The notes: generated by a model not told the origin, from the sequence alone. A stretch of 64,000 nucleotides of DNA from 21-14-0-10-47-8 sp966211455 (GCA_966211455.1 CBIHNI010000007.1:124001-188000); one strand, 5' to 3'. Counted from the stretch's first letter, positions 52,350 to 61,069 are shown. Numbers and translations are program-made.

Positions 52350-52832
52350 TTACCACCAGATGCCGCGACGGCGTTTGAAGAAGTAGTAATCGAATCCCAG
52401 GCAACGACCCGCACCCACCCACGCCATCATGAAGTGAATGGCCACAAAAGTTTTGTAAAGATCTTCAAACTGCGGGCCTGAAAAAACCAAAAGATAAAAC
52501 GACAGTGCCATTCCCAACAAAGCCACAGGGCGGACCACGTAACCGAAAAGATAAGACACCGCGATTGCAAACTGGATTCCCAAAATGATGAAAGCAAAGA
52601 TCTGCCATTGCGGGATGACCACGTTTTCCAAAAACACGCGGTACCAGTGCGGGATCTGCAAGCTTGGCAAAGCTTCCGAAATTTGATCGGCCAGGCGCGG
52701 ACGCAATAGATAATCGCCTTTGAAATTCAGAAGCGCTTGATTCAAATAATAATAGCCCAGGAAAACCCGCAAAAAAGAAATGGGCAGAAGGTGCCCGACG
52801 TATTTAACGCTCTCGAAAAAGGCTACGAACAT
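52350..52832 (-). CDS. DoxX-family membrane protein
   Basis: A 160-residue protein with four hydrophobic segments and the DoxX-like N-terminal pattern LRVFLGYYYLNQAL. Helices 2-4 include VVIPQWQIFAFIILGIQFAI and FVAIHFMMAWVGAGR. Inner-membrane location is expected; family members are linked to quinone or thiol redox systems, but no substrate can be assigned. It lies between nth and thiB with gaps of three and four bases, so it belongs to the operon. Confidence 0.7.
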   Translation of the reverse strand: MFVAFFESVKYVGHLLPISFLRVFLGYYYLNQALLNFKGDYLLRPRLADQISEALPSLQIPHWYRVFLENVVIPQWQIFAFIILGIQFAIAVSYLFGYVVRPVALLGMALSFYLLVFSGPQFEDLYKTFVAIHFMMAWVGAGRCLGFDYYFFKRRRGIWW

Positions 52833-52835
52833 ACG

Positions 52836-53636
52836 CTATTTATTCTTGATAATTTTGGGGCAGAGTTCAAACAAAAAGCATGTGTCGCACTCGGGCTTAC
52901 GGGCTTTGCAAACGGCCCGACCATGCGTGATCAACCAGTGCGAAATCTGAATCCACTGCTCGTGCGGGATGATTTTCTGCAGCTCCTGTTCGATCTGAAC
53001 CGCATTTTCACTTTTCGTCCAGCCTAGCCGATTGGAAAGCCGGGTCACATGCGTATCCACCACGACTCCGCTGATGATATTATAAGCGTTCCCCAAAACC
53101 ACATTCGCCGTTTTGCGACCGACACCGGCCAGCTCCACCAAAGGATCCAGGGTCTTTGGCACTTCACCCTTATGTTTCTCAACCAGAACTTCGCTCATCG
53201 ACTTCAGCGCTTTGGCTTTATTGCGGAAAAAGTTCGTGGACTTGATCAGCTCTTCGATATCCTCGACGCGCGCTTTGGCCATTTCAAAAGACGAAGGATA
53301 CTGCGCAAAAAGATGCGGGGTCACTTTGTTGACTCGCTCGTCAGTGCATTGGGCGGATAAAATGGTCGCCACCAACAATTGAAACGGAGTTTCGAAGTCC
53401 AAAGCGCAATGAGCATCCGGATAATAGCGCTGGAACAGACGAATCACTTCATCCGCCGGTGCTGCTGACTTTTTGGATTTGGTTAGGACTTTGGGCTGGG
53501 ATGTCTTCGCAGCCGGCGCGGGTTTTTTAGCCTTTGTCGGCAAAGTCACCGATGGCTTCGACGGGACAGCCTTCCATTGCTTCTTTGCAGGCTGCTTCTT
53601 CGTCTGGGTTTTCCGGTTGTTTTGCGACATAGGCAT
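52836..53636 (-). CDS. nth: endonuclease III
   Basis: A 266-residue DNA glycosylase/AP lyase. The HhH-GPD core is intact: LLVATILSAQCTDERVN, LVELAGVGRKTANVVLG (catalytic Lys), VVVDTHVTRLSNRLG (catalytic Asp), and the [4Fe-4S] set C-x6-C-x2-C-x5-C at CKARKPECDTCFLFELC. It removes oxidised pyrimidines. Residues 2-60 are an unusual Lys/Ala/Pro-rich tail. ATG 53636 with GAGGA upstream places the first 110 bp over the 3' end of the ferredoxin gene in another frame. Confidence 0.93.
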   Translation of the reverse strand: MPMSQNNRKTQTKKQPAKKQWKAVPSKPSVTLPTKAKKPAPAAKTSQPKVLTKSKKSAAPADEVIRLFQRYYPDAHCALDFETPFQLLVATILSAQCTDERVNKVTPHLFAQYPSSFEMAKARVEDIEELIKSTNFFRNKAKALKSMSEVLVEKHKGEVPKTLDPLVELAGVGRKTANVVLGNAYNIISGVVVDTHVTRLSNRLGWTKSENAVQIEQELQKIIPHEQWIQISHWLITHGRAVCKARKPECDTCFLFELCPKIIKNK

Positions 53637-53766
53637 GGCCGTCTTCCTCGTGCATAGCAAAGTTATTTGGCGCCGCGAGCACGCAGGCATCACAAGCAAT
53701 GCATGTTTGATCGACAAACATTTTACCCGCGACGTTTTCTTTCCATTTTTGCTCTAAATCAGCCAT
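53527..53766 (-). CDS. small [4Fe-4S] ferredoxin
   Basis: A 79-residue protein with FVDQTCIACDACVLAAPNNF (Cys-x2-Cys-x2-Cys) and a distant CPVEAI, the single-cluster ferredoxin pattern. It transfers electrons in the cytoplasm. ATG 53766 with AAGAGGTG upstream is preferred; the frame is open to 53838. It is the first gene of the nth-DoxX-thiBPQ operon and overlaps nth by 110 bp. An electron supply to the Fe-S enzyme Nth is an attractive but unproven idea. Confidence 0.88.
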   Translation of the reverse strand: MADLEQKWKENVAGKMFVDQTCIACDACVLAAPNNFAMHEEDGHAYVAKQPENPDEEAACKEAMEGCPVEAIGDFADKG

Positions 53767-53920
53767 CGCCGAACACCTCTTAAATTCCCAAACTGAAGAG
53801 CCCAAACTTACAGGTTTTTCAGGGTCTTGTCCAGACATGGGTCTTGATTCCTGTCGAAGACCGAAACTGGCCTAAATCCCCCCGCCAGAACCCGCTAAAA
53901 TAAAGGGGTTGGAGGTCACC

Positions 53921-55006
53921 ATGGAAGGTCCCCGTCCCCCGCGTGAAACTGAATATCCGCAGGTTCTTGATTTCTTGCGCCAAGAGCTGCGCCCTCAATC
54001 GACTTGGTCATTGGCCAACGAGTATCCGACCGCTTTGAGCCTGTCGAATATTCACAATATCCGCATCATCACCGAAGCCGAAAAAGTACTTTCGCATGCG
54101 GTTTTGAAGCCTTTGATTATTCGCACACCCATCGCCGTCTTTAAGGTTGGCGCGATCGGCAGCGTGGTCACGGAAAGCAATCACCGCAATTTGGGTTTAA
54201 GCCGAAAGATCTTGGACGAGTGCCTGAACGAAGCACGCCGTCAGGAATGCGACTTTGCGATGCTGTGGACGGATCTTTACGAATTTTACCAGAAAATGGA
54301 CTTTGAACTGGCCGGCACCGAAATGTCTTTCGTGATTGAAAACGAGTTCGAAGTTCCAGCGCACAAATTGAAATTCATTCAAGGCGCGCAGGTCTCAGCC
54401 GAGGCCATTTTGCGGCTGTACAGCCAGCACAGCGTGACATCTGTGCGCACGGCCGAAGATGTTCGCAAATTTTTGCAGATTCCAAAAACAGTCGTTTACA
54501 CCGCTTGGGATCAAACCAATCAACTTGTCGCTTACGCTGTCGAAGGCAAAGGCGCGGATCTAACGGGCTACATTCACGAATGGGGCGGCAGCGTTTCCAA
54601 TTTGCTGGCGCTCTTCTCCCATATCCGCAAAGAGAAAAAGCAGGCCTTCACCGTTATCGCGCCGTCGCACTCTTCAAATTTGATCAAGAACTTGCAAGCC
54701 GTGACCGATACCTGCAACCAAGGCTATCTGGGTATGATCAAGCTGATTTCTCACGATCAGGTTTTCCAGAAGATCAAAAAAGCGGCCCGGTCTTTGGGTA
54801 TGAACGATTTTGTCTTAGAAAGACGCGGAAATGAGTTCGTCATGGGTCTCGCCGATGACCTGATCGTCATCTCCGACGAAAAAGACTTGGTGCGAATTCT
54901 TTTCGGACCGCGTGTCGATATTCCTCACGTGCAACCGGCTTCGCAAAAAAAATTAGATCAGATTTTACCACTGCCAATGTGGGTCTGGGGATGGGACTCG
55001 GTATGA
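53921..55006 (+). CDS. GNAT-family N-acetyltransferase, possibly double domain
   Basis: A 361-residue protein. The N-terminal half follows the GNAT pattern: VGAIGSVVTESNHRNLGLSR (cofactor loop region) and YEFYQKMDFELAG (the family's F-Y-x-x-x-G-F-like end). The second half (residues about 165-350) repeats a looser GNAT-like order. The substrate is unknown. ATG 53921 follows GGAGGTCACC. The 3' end overlaps the next gene in ATGA, so a shared operon with the lipoprotein is likely. Confidence 0.75.
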   Translation: MEGPRPPRETEYPQVLDFLRQELRPQSTWSLANEYPTALSLSNIHNIRIITEAEKVLSHAVLKPLIIRTPIAVFKVGAIGSVVTESNHRNLGLSRKILDECLNEARRQECDFAMLWTDLYEFYQKMDFELAGTEMSFVIENEFEVPAHKLKFIQGAQVSAEAILRLYSQHSVTSVRTAEDVRKFLQIPKTVVYTAWDQTNQLVAYAVEGKGADLTGYIHEWGGSVSNLLALFSHIRKEKKQAFTVIAPSHSSNLIKNLQAVTDTCNQGYLGMIKLISHDQVFQKIKKAARSLGMNDFVLERRGNEFVMGLADDLIVISDEKDLVRILFGPRVDIPHVQPASQKKLDQILPLPMWVWGWDSV

Positions 55007-55887
55007 AGAAACTTGTTTTTACGATTGCGGCGACAGCGGCAACGGTGGGCGCACTTAGCAGCTGTATGAAAAAACCGGATCACACTCCGGATTACGGTCC
55101 TGAAGTGGCCTTTGCAGACGTTCAGAAAGCCGCGAATGTGGATATGCCCACCGAACCTGCGCGCATCAAAAAGGGCCAAGTCGTTTCATTGGACGTTTAC
55201 CAGATTATCGACACGCAAAGCCCGACAACGTTGTGGCAGCGCTCGGATGAAGTCACTTTTCAATCCGAAGAAAAAAAAGGAACGGCCCCCAACGAAATCA
55301 CCGAATCTTACCACTGGACTTTCAATGTGCAGCTGCGCGAACGCAACAGCTCGGGCGCTTGGCAGGTTTCACAACAAAGTTACGGCCCACTTTGCTATGC
55401 AGTGACCGACGATGCTTGCGGCGCGAATCCGGCCGAAGCTCCGGCACCAGTGACCCCGGTGACTTCGAAATCTTTAAAGGCTTACACTTTAGAAGGTGTC
55501 CGCGCCAGCGACACGGCGGCCCCTTTCAAAGTCACCTATCACAACTTGAAACGCGAAGATGGCTTTATGCCGGTTCCGCAAGTGGTGGCCAGTCGTCCCG
55601 ATTGCGGCGGCGTGAAAAACTGCTCGCAGGGTTTGCGTTTTGTGCGCGTCAGTTTTGACCGAGTGGTTTGGGAAACTGCCGAAAAAGGCACAAAAACCAA
55701 CTATCGCTTTACTTACAGCTCGGACATTCCGACTTACGTTTACGACTGGTTGCCGGGCGACGTTTACCCGACCAATCAGATCGATTCTTGCGCTCAGACA
55801 TGGGTTGAGGTCAGCAATGGCACACAGACCCAAGTTGTCCCGGTGCGGGAATGCATGGAAATTACAGACTTTCAGTTCGGTTCTTAA
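55003..55887 (+). CDS. lipoprotein, function unknown
   Basis: A 294-residue lipoprotein with a signal ending in LSSC. ATG 55003 overlaps the GNAT stop (ATGA). The mature protein is beta-rich with six further Cys, a Pro/Thr/Val linker (EAPAPVTPVTSK) in the middle, and segments such as ESYHWTFNVQLRERNSSG that suggest an Ig- or beta-sandwich-like fold. No enzyme motif was recognised. A terminator follows at 55904. Confidence 0.7.
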   Translation: MKKLVFTIAATAATVGALSSCMKKPDHTPDYGPEVAFADVQKAANVDMPTEPARIKKGQVVSLDVYQIIDTQSPTTLWQRSDEVTFQSEEKKGTAPNEITESYHWTFNVQLRERNSSGAWQVSQQSYGPLCYAVTDDACGANPAEAPAPVTPVTSKSLKAYTLEGVRASDTAAPFKVTYHNLKREDGFMPVPQVVASRPDCGGVKNCSQGLRFVRVSFDRVVWETAEKGTKTNYRFTYSSDIPTYVYDWLPGDVYPTNQIDSCAQTWVEVSNGTQTQVVPVRECMEITDFQFGS

Positions 55888-55903
55888 TAAGATAAGCCTC
55901 GAT

Positions 55904-55929
55904 GCCCGTTCTTTGCGAGCGGGCTTTTT
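55904..55929 (+). terminator. intrinsic terminator after the GNAT-lipoprotein pair
   Basis: GCCCGTTC and GAGCGGGC pair over eight positions (one G-U) and are followed by TTTTTC. It lies 17 bp past the lipoprotein stop and just before elbB. Confidence 0.85.
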
Positions 55930-55941
55930 CTGGAGGCTTGC

Positions 55942-56604
55942 ATGTCGAAATCCAAAAAAATTGCGGTGGTCCTTTCGGGCTGCGGAAACAAAGACGGATC
56001 GGAAATCACCGAGGCCGTCAGTCTGATCGTGGCTTTGTCTCAGGCCGGCGCCGAAATCAAATACTTCGCCCCGAATGAAGACTTCACTCCTAAAAACTTT
56101 CTGAAAAACGAGCCTTTAAAAGAAAAGCGAAACATCATGGTCGAGTCCGCGCGGATCACCCGCAGTCAAATGCAAGATCTGCACGAGCTGAACGCCGATC
56201 AATTTGATGGCTTGGCCTTTCCCGGCGGATTTGGTGCAGCCTTGCATCTTTCGAACTGGGCGGAAGCCGGAGCCAAATGCACAGTACATCCGGATGTGGA
56301 AAAAGCCATTCGCACTTTTCACAAACAAAGCAAACCGATTGCGGCGATTTGTATCGCGCCCACTTTGGTCGGAAAAGTTTTGGGATCTGAAGGCGTTACG
56401 CTCACGCTGGGTGCAGACGGTGAAGCGGCGAAAGAGATTGCCAAGACCGGTGCCCATCACGAGGTCTGCCCCGTCACAGATTACATCACTGATCGGGAGC
56501 ACAAGGTCATTACCACGCCGGCTTATATGCATGACTCGGCCAAACCGCACGAAGTCTTTCAAGGAATTTCTGGGCTCGCCAAAGAGTTCATGGAAATGGC
56601 ATAG
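55942..56604 (+). CDS. elbB: ElbB-like glyoxalase of the DJ-1/PfpI superfamily
   Basis: A 220-residue protein with KIAVVLSGCGNKDGSEITEA at the N-terminus, LAFPGGFGAA and PIAAICIAPTLVGKVLG carrying the nucleophile-elbow Cys, and PAYMHD, all matching ElbB. The family is named for isoprenoid biosynthesis and has glyoxalase activity on small aldehydes. ATG follows TGGAGGCTTGC. It probably has its own promoter because a terminator precedes it; ddl follows 29 bp later. Confidence 0.9.
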   Translation: MSKSKKIAVVLSGCGNKDGSEITEAVSLIVALSQAGAEIKYFAPNEDFTPKNFLKNEPLKEKRNIMVESARITRSQMQDLHELNADQFDGLAFPGGFGAALHLSNWAEAGAKCTVHPDVEKAIRTFHKQSKPIAAICIAPTLVGKVLGSEGVTLTLGADGEAAKEIAKTGAHHEVCPVTDYITDREHKVITTPAYMHDSAKPHEVFQGISGLAKEFMEMA

Positions 56605-56633
56605 TTAAAAAATCACCTCACAGAAGGATCTGT

Positions 56634-57731
56634 ATGAAAAAAACGGTTGCGATTCTTTTTGGCGGACGTTCCGCGGAACACGAAGTCTCGATTCGCTCGG
56701 CAAAAAATGTGGCCGCAGCTTTGGATCTTGCGAAATTTGAACCGATCTTGATCGGCATCAGCAAAGAAGGAACTTGGTATCAATTTCCAGATTCAGGCAT
56801 TTTCGATAAAATCACGGCCCTGAACGATGCGAAACTTCCAGCACAAGCAGATCCAGTTTCTTTGGTTTGCATGAAAGGCAAAGCTCAGGTTTTCAGCCTG
56901 GAAAGCAAAAAAACCAAAGCGGTCGATGTCGCCTTTCCGGTGATGCATGGAACTTTCGGTGAAGACGGTTGCATCCAAGGCCTTTTCAAGATGATGAATC
57001 TTCCTTTCGTCGGCTGCGGCGTTTTAGGCTCGGCGGTCGGCATGGACAAAGAGGTGATGAAACGTCTTTTGAAAGAGGCGAAAATTCCTTCGGCCAAGTA
57101 CGAAGTGGTTTATTCGCACGCACCCATGTCTTTCGAAAGCCTTAGCAAATCCTTGGGGCTGCCCTTCTTTATCAAGCCTGCCAATGCGGGCTCCTCTGTC
57201 GGCGTTCACAAGATCAAATCCAAATCTGATTACGACGAGAAAATCAAAGACGCCATGATGTACGATCACAAGGTTTTGGCTGAAGAGTTCGTCGAAGGAC
57301 GCGAAGTCGAAGTTTCGGTGAAGGGTTTGAATCACCAGCCAAAAGCATCCGTCGCGGGCGAAATCACGCCGACCCACGAGTTCTATTCTTACGAAGCCAA
57401 GTATCTGGATGAAAATGGTGCCCGCTTGCAAATCCCAGCACAAGTTTCTGCAAACGAACTGCAAACCATTCAGAAAATCGCCTGCCAAGCATTTCAAGTT
57501 TTAGGCTGCGATGGCTTAAGCCGCGTGGATTTCTTTCTAAAGAAGAACGGCGATGTGATGCTAAATGAGATTAATACGATCCCAGGTTTCACCAAAATCA
57601 GTATGTATCCCAAGATGTGGGAGGCCAGCGGTCTCAAATATCAACAGTTGATCACCGAGCTGATCGATTTGGGATTTCAGAAGTATCAATCTGAAATGGA
57701 GCTGATGACCAATTATGAGAAATTGTCATAA
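56634..57731 (+). CDS. ddl: D-alanine-D-alanine ligase
   Basis: A 365-residue ATP-grasp ligase: FGGRSAEHEVSIRSA, HGTFGEDGCIQGL, KPANAGSSVGVHK (ATP loop) and LNEINTIPGFT (Mg-binding Glu and Asn). It makes D-Ala-D-Ala for peptidoglycan precursors. Length and the long central insertion match DdlA-type enzymes. AGAAGGATC lies at good spacing. It stands outside the usual mur cluster. Confidence 0.94.
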   Translation: MKKTVAILFGGRSAEHEVSIRSAKNVAAALDLAKFEPILIGISKEGTWYQFPDSGIFDKITALNDAKLPAQADPVSLVCMKGKAQVFSLESKKTKAVDVAFPVMHGTFGEDGCIQGLFKMMNLPFVGCGVLGSAVGMDKEVMKRLLKEAKIPSAKYEVVYSHAPMSFESLSKSLGLPFFIKPANAGSSVGVHKIKSKSDYDEKIKDAMMYDHKVLAEEFVEGREVEVSVKGLNHQPKASVAGEITPTHEFYSYEAKYLDENGARLQIPAQVSANELQTIQKIACQAFQVLGCDGLSRVDFFLKKNGDVMLNEINTIPGFTKISMYPKMWEASGLKYQQLITELIDLGFQKYQSEMELMTNYEKLS

Positions 57732-57828
57732 AGCGACAATATCTTGATCACTTCCCGAAACACGTCGGGCCTTTAGACTAGTACACTTTATTTATCTCCA
57801 AAAGCGGCACGTTAACTCAGGAGGTTAT

Positions 57829-58119
57829 ATGAAGACAATGGGTGTATATCTGCGGGAGAAGCGCGAACAAAAAGGCCTGACACAAGCTCAGGTCGCAGTT
57901 CAGCTGGGGTATGGGTCACCTCAGTTTATTTCAAACATCGAGCGCGGGGTTTCTCGCGTTCCGGTCAAATCACTGAAGTATTTTATCGACCTGTACGGAC
58001 TTCAGACCAACGAGGTCATCGAAATCTTGCTCGATGAAAAGCGACATCAGTTGCAAAAGGTTTTGGGAGTCGGTGGCGAAACCGCCGACCAAGCCTTGCC
58101 TCCCGATCTGAACAACTGA
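57829..58119 (+). CDS. small XRE-family regulator
   Basis: A 96-residue DNA-binding protein. Residues 7-60 form a Cro/CI helix-turn-helix: LREKREQKGLTQAQVAVQLG, then SPQFISNIERG. The C-terminal 25 residues are a polar tail. AGGAGGTTAT precedes the ATG. It has its own upstream gap of 97 bp and a terminator at 58149, so it is monocistronic. The target is unknown. Confidence 0.85.
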   Translation: MKTMGVYLREKREQKGLTQAQVAVQLGYGSPQFISNIERGVSRVPVKSLKYFIDLYGLQTNEVIEILLDEKRHQLQKVLGVGGETADQALPPDLNN

Positions 58120-58148
58120 AAAGAAAAAGAGTAAGACCGGACAAAACA

Positions 58149-58179
58149 GGGTCGGGAGAATCATCTCTCGACCCATTTT
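58149..58179 (+). terminator. intrinsic terminator after the XRE gene
   Basis: GGGTCGGGAG and CTCTCGACCC pair over ten positions (one G-U) and are followed by ATTTTC, 29 bp past the stop. Confidence 0.75.
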
Positions 58180-58251
58180 CATTTCCACACCTTGGTCCTG
58201 TGCCCGTGATTTGCATTGGCATAGCTCTGAAAACATATCCAAGGATGGAAA

Positions 58252-58458
58252 ATGGAATTTGGAAAAGTACAATACTTCGAACGCGTCGAAACCAAGACTC
58301 ACCGAGACTTCATTCAAGCTCATAACAACTGCGTTTTATGCGCCAGCGTGCTTGAACTTCGCCACGTTCGATCTGAAGAAACAATCGAGATCAAAGAAGA
58401 GGCTTACTGCCCTCATTGCGATATGCGAACACGCGCCAAAAATTACACGTTGAATTGA
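58252..58458 (+). CDS. small zinc-ribbon protein
   Basis: A 68-residue protein with two CxxC pairs (NNCVLCASV and EAYCPHCDMR) about 31 residues apart, a typical zinc ribbon. AAGGATGGAAA precedes the ATG. No signal peptide is present. It could bind nucleic acid or a protein partner. Its stop is 8 bp from the convergent aldehyde-dehydrogenase-like gene. Confidence 0.7.
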   Translation: MEFGKVQYFERVETKTHRDFIQAHNNCVLCASVLELRHVRSEETIEIKEEAYCPHCDMRTRAKNYTLN

Positions 58459-58466
58459 TCGCGGCG

Positions 58467-59678
58467 TCAGCTTTTTGATTCCAGCCCGTCAATTTTTCGC
58501 AGGTCCGAATAAAATCCGCCAAAAGCGTGGACCTCGGAAAGTCCTGAAAAAGACTGCTTCAAGCCCAAAGGAAGATCAGACAAACGCTCGATCCACCCGT
58601 TGGCCACGACTCGACTGACCTCCAGTTGCGAACCGAATTTCTGCACCTTCTCGTCCGCTCCAAAAATCTGCGCCATCATTCCGTAATAAGAGGTGTTGGT
58701 CCACTTGACCATTTCGTGCACGTACTTAACCGGTGAAATCAACACCACCGGCGCCATCAAGCAGTCCTGTTGAAGCGTCGAGCAGTGGCTGAGATCCTGC
58801 ACAACCAAGGGGCCTTTGCCGTCCAAACCGAAAAGCGCTTTGCCATTTTCCGTGCGAAGCTTGGCTTTGATATCTGCCAACCGTTTTTCAGCCGGACCTG
58901 ACAGCTGTGGAAAGCTTGCGGCTTCCAGCTGACCCAAGAATTCTTTTTGAAACTGTGGCCGTTGCGCTTCGGTGACCAGAATGTTTGAAATATTCCAATG
59001 CAATTGGCCGCCACCCATAAAACAGCTTTGCACCAAAGACTTGGCAACCGCTGTGACATCCACATCGTTCAACACAAGTGCTGAATTGTGAAAGCCCGCC
59101 GTGATCTGAGATTTCTTCCAGCTGCCGCCCAAGGCCTTCAAAACCTTTTCGCCTTGTTCTGGAGTGCCATAAGAACTTACCGCATGAATGGCCGGATGAT
59201 TGACCAAAATCTCGGCCAAGTCTTCGCCACCGTCAAAAAGACGCACCGGAAGATTCGGATCCAAAAGAGTTTCCCAAATCTGTTTCAAGCCCGCTTGCGC
59301 TTCCGGAATATGAACAAAGACACCGTTCCCTGCCAGCAGAGCCGGAGCTAACTTTTCACCAAGAATGCGGAACGAGAAAAACTCTGGCAAAAGAACCGAG
59401 ATAAATCCCGTCGGCTTGGGCCAAACATGTTGGGTCGGAGTTTGATTTGATGTTTGAAGAAAATATTTTTCTGTCGCTTGAACCTGATCTCTTTGGATCA
59501 TCTCGACAGGTAGATTTTCGAAATTCGAAATCGCTTTTGTGATCAAGTCGGATTGGTCTTGGATCTTTTGAGCGATTTGTTTCAGAGCATTGGCGCGTTC
59601 AGAAATCTCAAGACTGGCCCATTGGGTCTGCGCCTTTTTCATCTCTTGCAAAGATCGAACGAAATCCAAAACTGTCAT
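58467..59678 (-). CDS. aldehyde-dehydrogenase-fold protein lacking catalytic residues
   Basis: A 403-residue protein that follows the aldehyde dehydrogenase layout: FSFRILGEKLAPALLAGNGVFV (cofactor domain), AVSSYGTPEQGEKVLKAL, NSALVLNDVDVTAVA and GGGQLHWNISNILV. At the position of the nucleophile in GQxC there is His227 (GQLH). The general-base segment LELGG is replaced by QITAGF near residue 191, and the usual EIFGP is QDCLMAP. It is also about 80 residues shorter than usual. It may bind NAD or act as a structural or regulatory protein. A distant acyl-CoA reductase is the alternative. Confidence 0.72.
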   Translation of the reverse strand: MTVLDFVRSLQEMKKAQTQWASLEISERANALKQIAQKIQDQSDLITKAISNFENLPVEMIQRDQVQATEKYFLQTSNQTPTQHVWPKPTGFISVLLPEFFSFRILGEKLAPALLAGNGVFVHIPEAQAGLKQIWETLLDPNLPVRLFDGGEDLAEILVNHPAIHAVSSYGTPEQGEKVLKALGGSWKKSQITAGFHNSALVLNDVDVTAVAKSLVQSCFMGGGQLHWNISNILVTEAQRPQFQKEFLGQLEAASFPQLSGPAEKRLADIKAKLRTENGKALFGLDGKGPLVVQDLSHCSTLQQDCLMAPVVLISPVKYVHEMVKWTNTSYYGMMAQIFGADEKVQKFGSQLEVSRVVANGWIERLSDLPLGLKQSFSGLSEVHAFGGFYSDLRKIDGLESKS

Positions 59679-59752
59679 AGATGCGAAGAGATTTAAACCG
59701 GGAATTCAGAGAAAGCAAGAGAGATAGAGCGTAAGGGAGAGGCTAGATAGGA

Positions 59753-59780
59753 GGGCGGAGCACAGTTTTCGTCTCCGCCC
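59753..59780. repeat. 8-bp hairpin in a gene-free stretch
   Basis: GGGCGGAG and CTCCGCCC are exact reverse complements with a 12-nt loop. The gap 59679-59972 (294 bp) lies between the starts and ends of two minus-strand genes and otherwise shows no supported gene. No T-tract follows on either strand. Confidence 0.5.
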
Positions 59781-59972
59781 TGATTGATGTGTTGGCAGAA
59801 GCCGACTGCTATGAAGCAGCCACCTCCGCCTTGGTCATGTCACATAAATCTGTCACCAAGCACCACCCCCTTTCGAGCCACTAGAGTAGCTTGAATACAG
59901 AATAGCAAATGCCATTGTCGAATGGAAGATCCTGTTAAATGGAATTGTTTGATGACAACTATAAGAAAAATA

Positions 59973-60659
59973 TTAGCGATAAATTTTAAGCAAAAACGTA
60001 CCGCGAACCATGGTTAAATTCTCGACCTTCAATTTTCCTTTGGTCAAATTCTTCAAATCCGCCAGCAGATCGTAACCATGATCTTCCAGATCCCGAAGCA
60101 ACACGAAAGCTTCACCATCGTCCGCCAATGTGTGATCAATCGACGCGACTAATTTTTCGAATGTCGAATCGATAAAAAACCGGCAGCGATTTTTAAATTC
60201 GGATGGCGATTGCTTTCCCTGTTCGACTTTAAAATAAGGGGGATTACAAAGAATCATTTGGTATCTTCTCTCGAACTCGGGCTTGAGCAGATCCTCGTAA
60301 TTCATATTCAAGAACCGGAATTCGCCATCGTTCTGCACCTTGCTTTTGTTCTCTTCAAAATGCGGACGATAGACATCTTGAACCTCGACGAAATCGATAT
60401 TTTGAATCTGCGGCAGATGAAAATTCATCTCGAATCCCAGAACTCCGCAGCCGGCACAAAGATCCAAGACCTTCCAGCGTCGCATGGCATTTCGCAAAAA
60501 ATCCGACGGGCTTTGTTTTTTCAGAGTATTGTCTTCGGCAATCCGTTCGCGCAGATACAGGGCCACTTCCCATGGCATCTCGACCGAATCCAAAGAGAAA
60601 TGATATTCCTCGGGCTGCGAGTAATTGTAAGTAAAAGGGATATCCGGATTGCGCTGCAT
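59973..60659 (-). CDS. N6-adenine-type methyltransferase (TrmN6-like)
   Basis: A 228-residue class I SAM-dependent methyltransferase with VLDLCAGCGVLGFEM (SAM loop) and LCNPPYF (N6-adenine-type catalytic motif IV). The order and size resemble tRNA1(Val) A37 N6-methyltransferases, so tRNA is the most likely substrate; rRNA or protein Gln cannot be excluded. The gene follows the HIT gene by one base on the same strand and is probably cotranscribed with it. Confidence 0.78.
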   Translation of the reverse strand: MQRNPDIPFTYNYSQPEEYHFSLDSVEMPWEVALYLRERIAEDNTLKKQSPSDFLRNAMRRWKVLDLCAGCGVLGFEMNFHLPQIQNIDFVEVQDVYRPHFEENKSKVQNDGEFRFLNMNYEDLLKPEFERRYQMILCNPPYFKVEQGKQSPSEFKNRCRFFIDSTFEKLVASIDHTLADDGEAFVLLRDLEDHGYDLLADLKNLTKGKLKVENLTMVRGTFLLKIYR

Positions 60660-60660
60660 T

Positions 60661-61056
60661 TTACATCTTTAAGGCTTTGACGATTTTTTCTTGGATCTCT
60701 TTCATCTCGGCATCGCTTCGCTTTTGTGCCGCTTTAAAATTAAGATCGGCCATCGACCATGCTGGGATCAAATGCAGATGATAGTGCGGAACCTCAAAGC
60801 CGATCGCCGTCGTCAAAACGCGCGGGCAACCGGTGACTTCTTTGATGGCTTTTCCGATTTTCTGTGCATTTTTTTGCACCTGCAGGTAAGCCGCCTCAGG
60901 CACGTCGAACCAGTGATTCACCTCTTGTTTCGGGATCACCAACACGTGTCCCAAATGAATCGGCTCGATGGTCAAAATCGCAATGGTCAGTTCATCTTCG
61001 TAAATTTTGTAACTGGGAAGTTCACCTTGAATGATTTTTGTGAATACGGATGCCAT
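60661..61056 (-). CDS. HIT-family hydrolase
   Basis: A 131-residue protein with the histidine triad HYHLHLIP near residue 92 and the N-terminal FTKIIQGELPSYKIYED typical of the HinT branch. It hydrolyses nucleoside phosphoramidates or related nucleotides. Length is normal. It lies between the PilZ gene and the methyltransferase on the minus strand. Confidence 0.9.
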   Translation of the reverse strand: MASVFTKIIQGELPSYKIYEDELTIAILTIEPIHLGHVLVIPKQEVNHWFDVPEAAYLQVQKNAQKIGKAIKEVTGCPRVLTTAIGFEVPHYHLHLIPAWSMADLNFKAAQKRSDAEMKEIQEKIVKALKM

Positions 61057-61069
61057 GACTTCTCCCTGA

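Noticed and set aside
52333..52900. TPP riboswitch before thiB
   Set aside because: The preceding genes leave gaps of only three or four bases, so there is no room for an aptamer.
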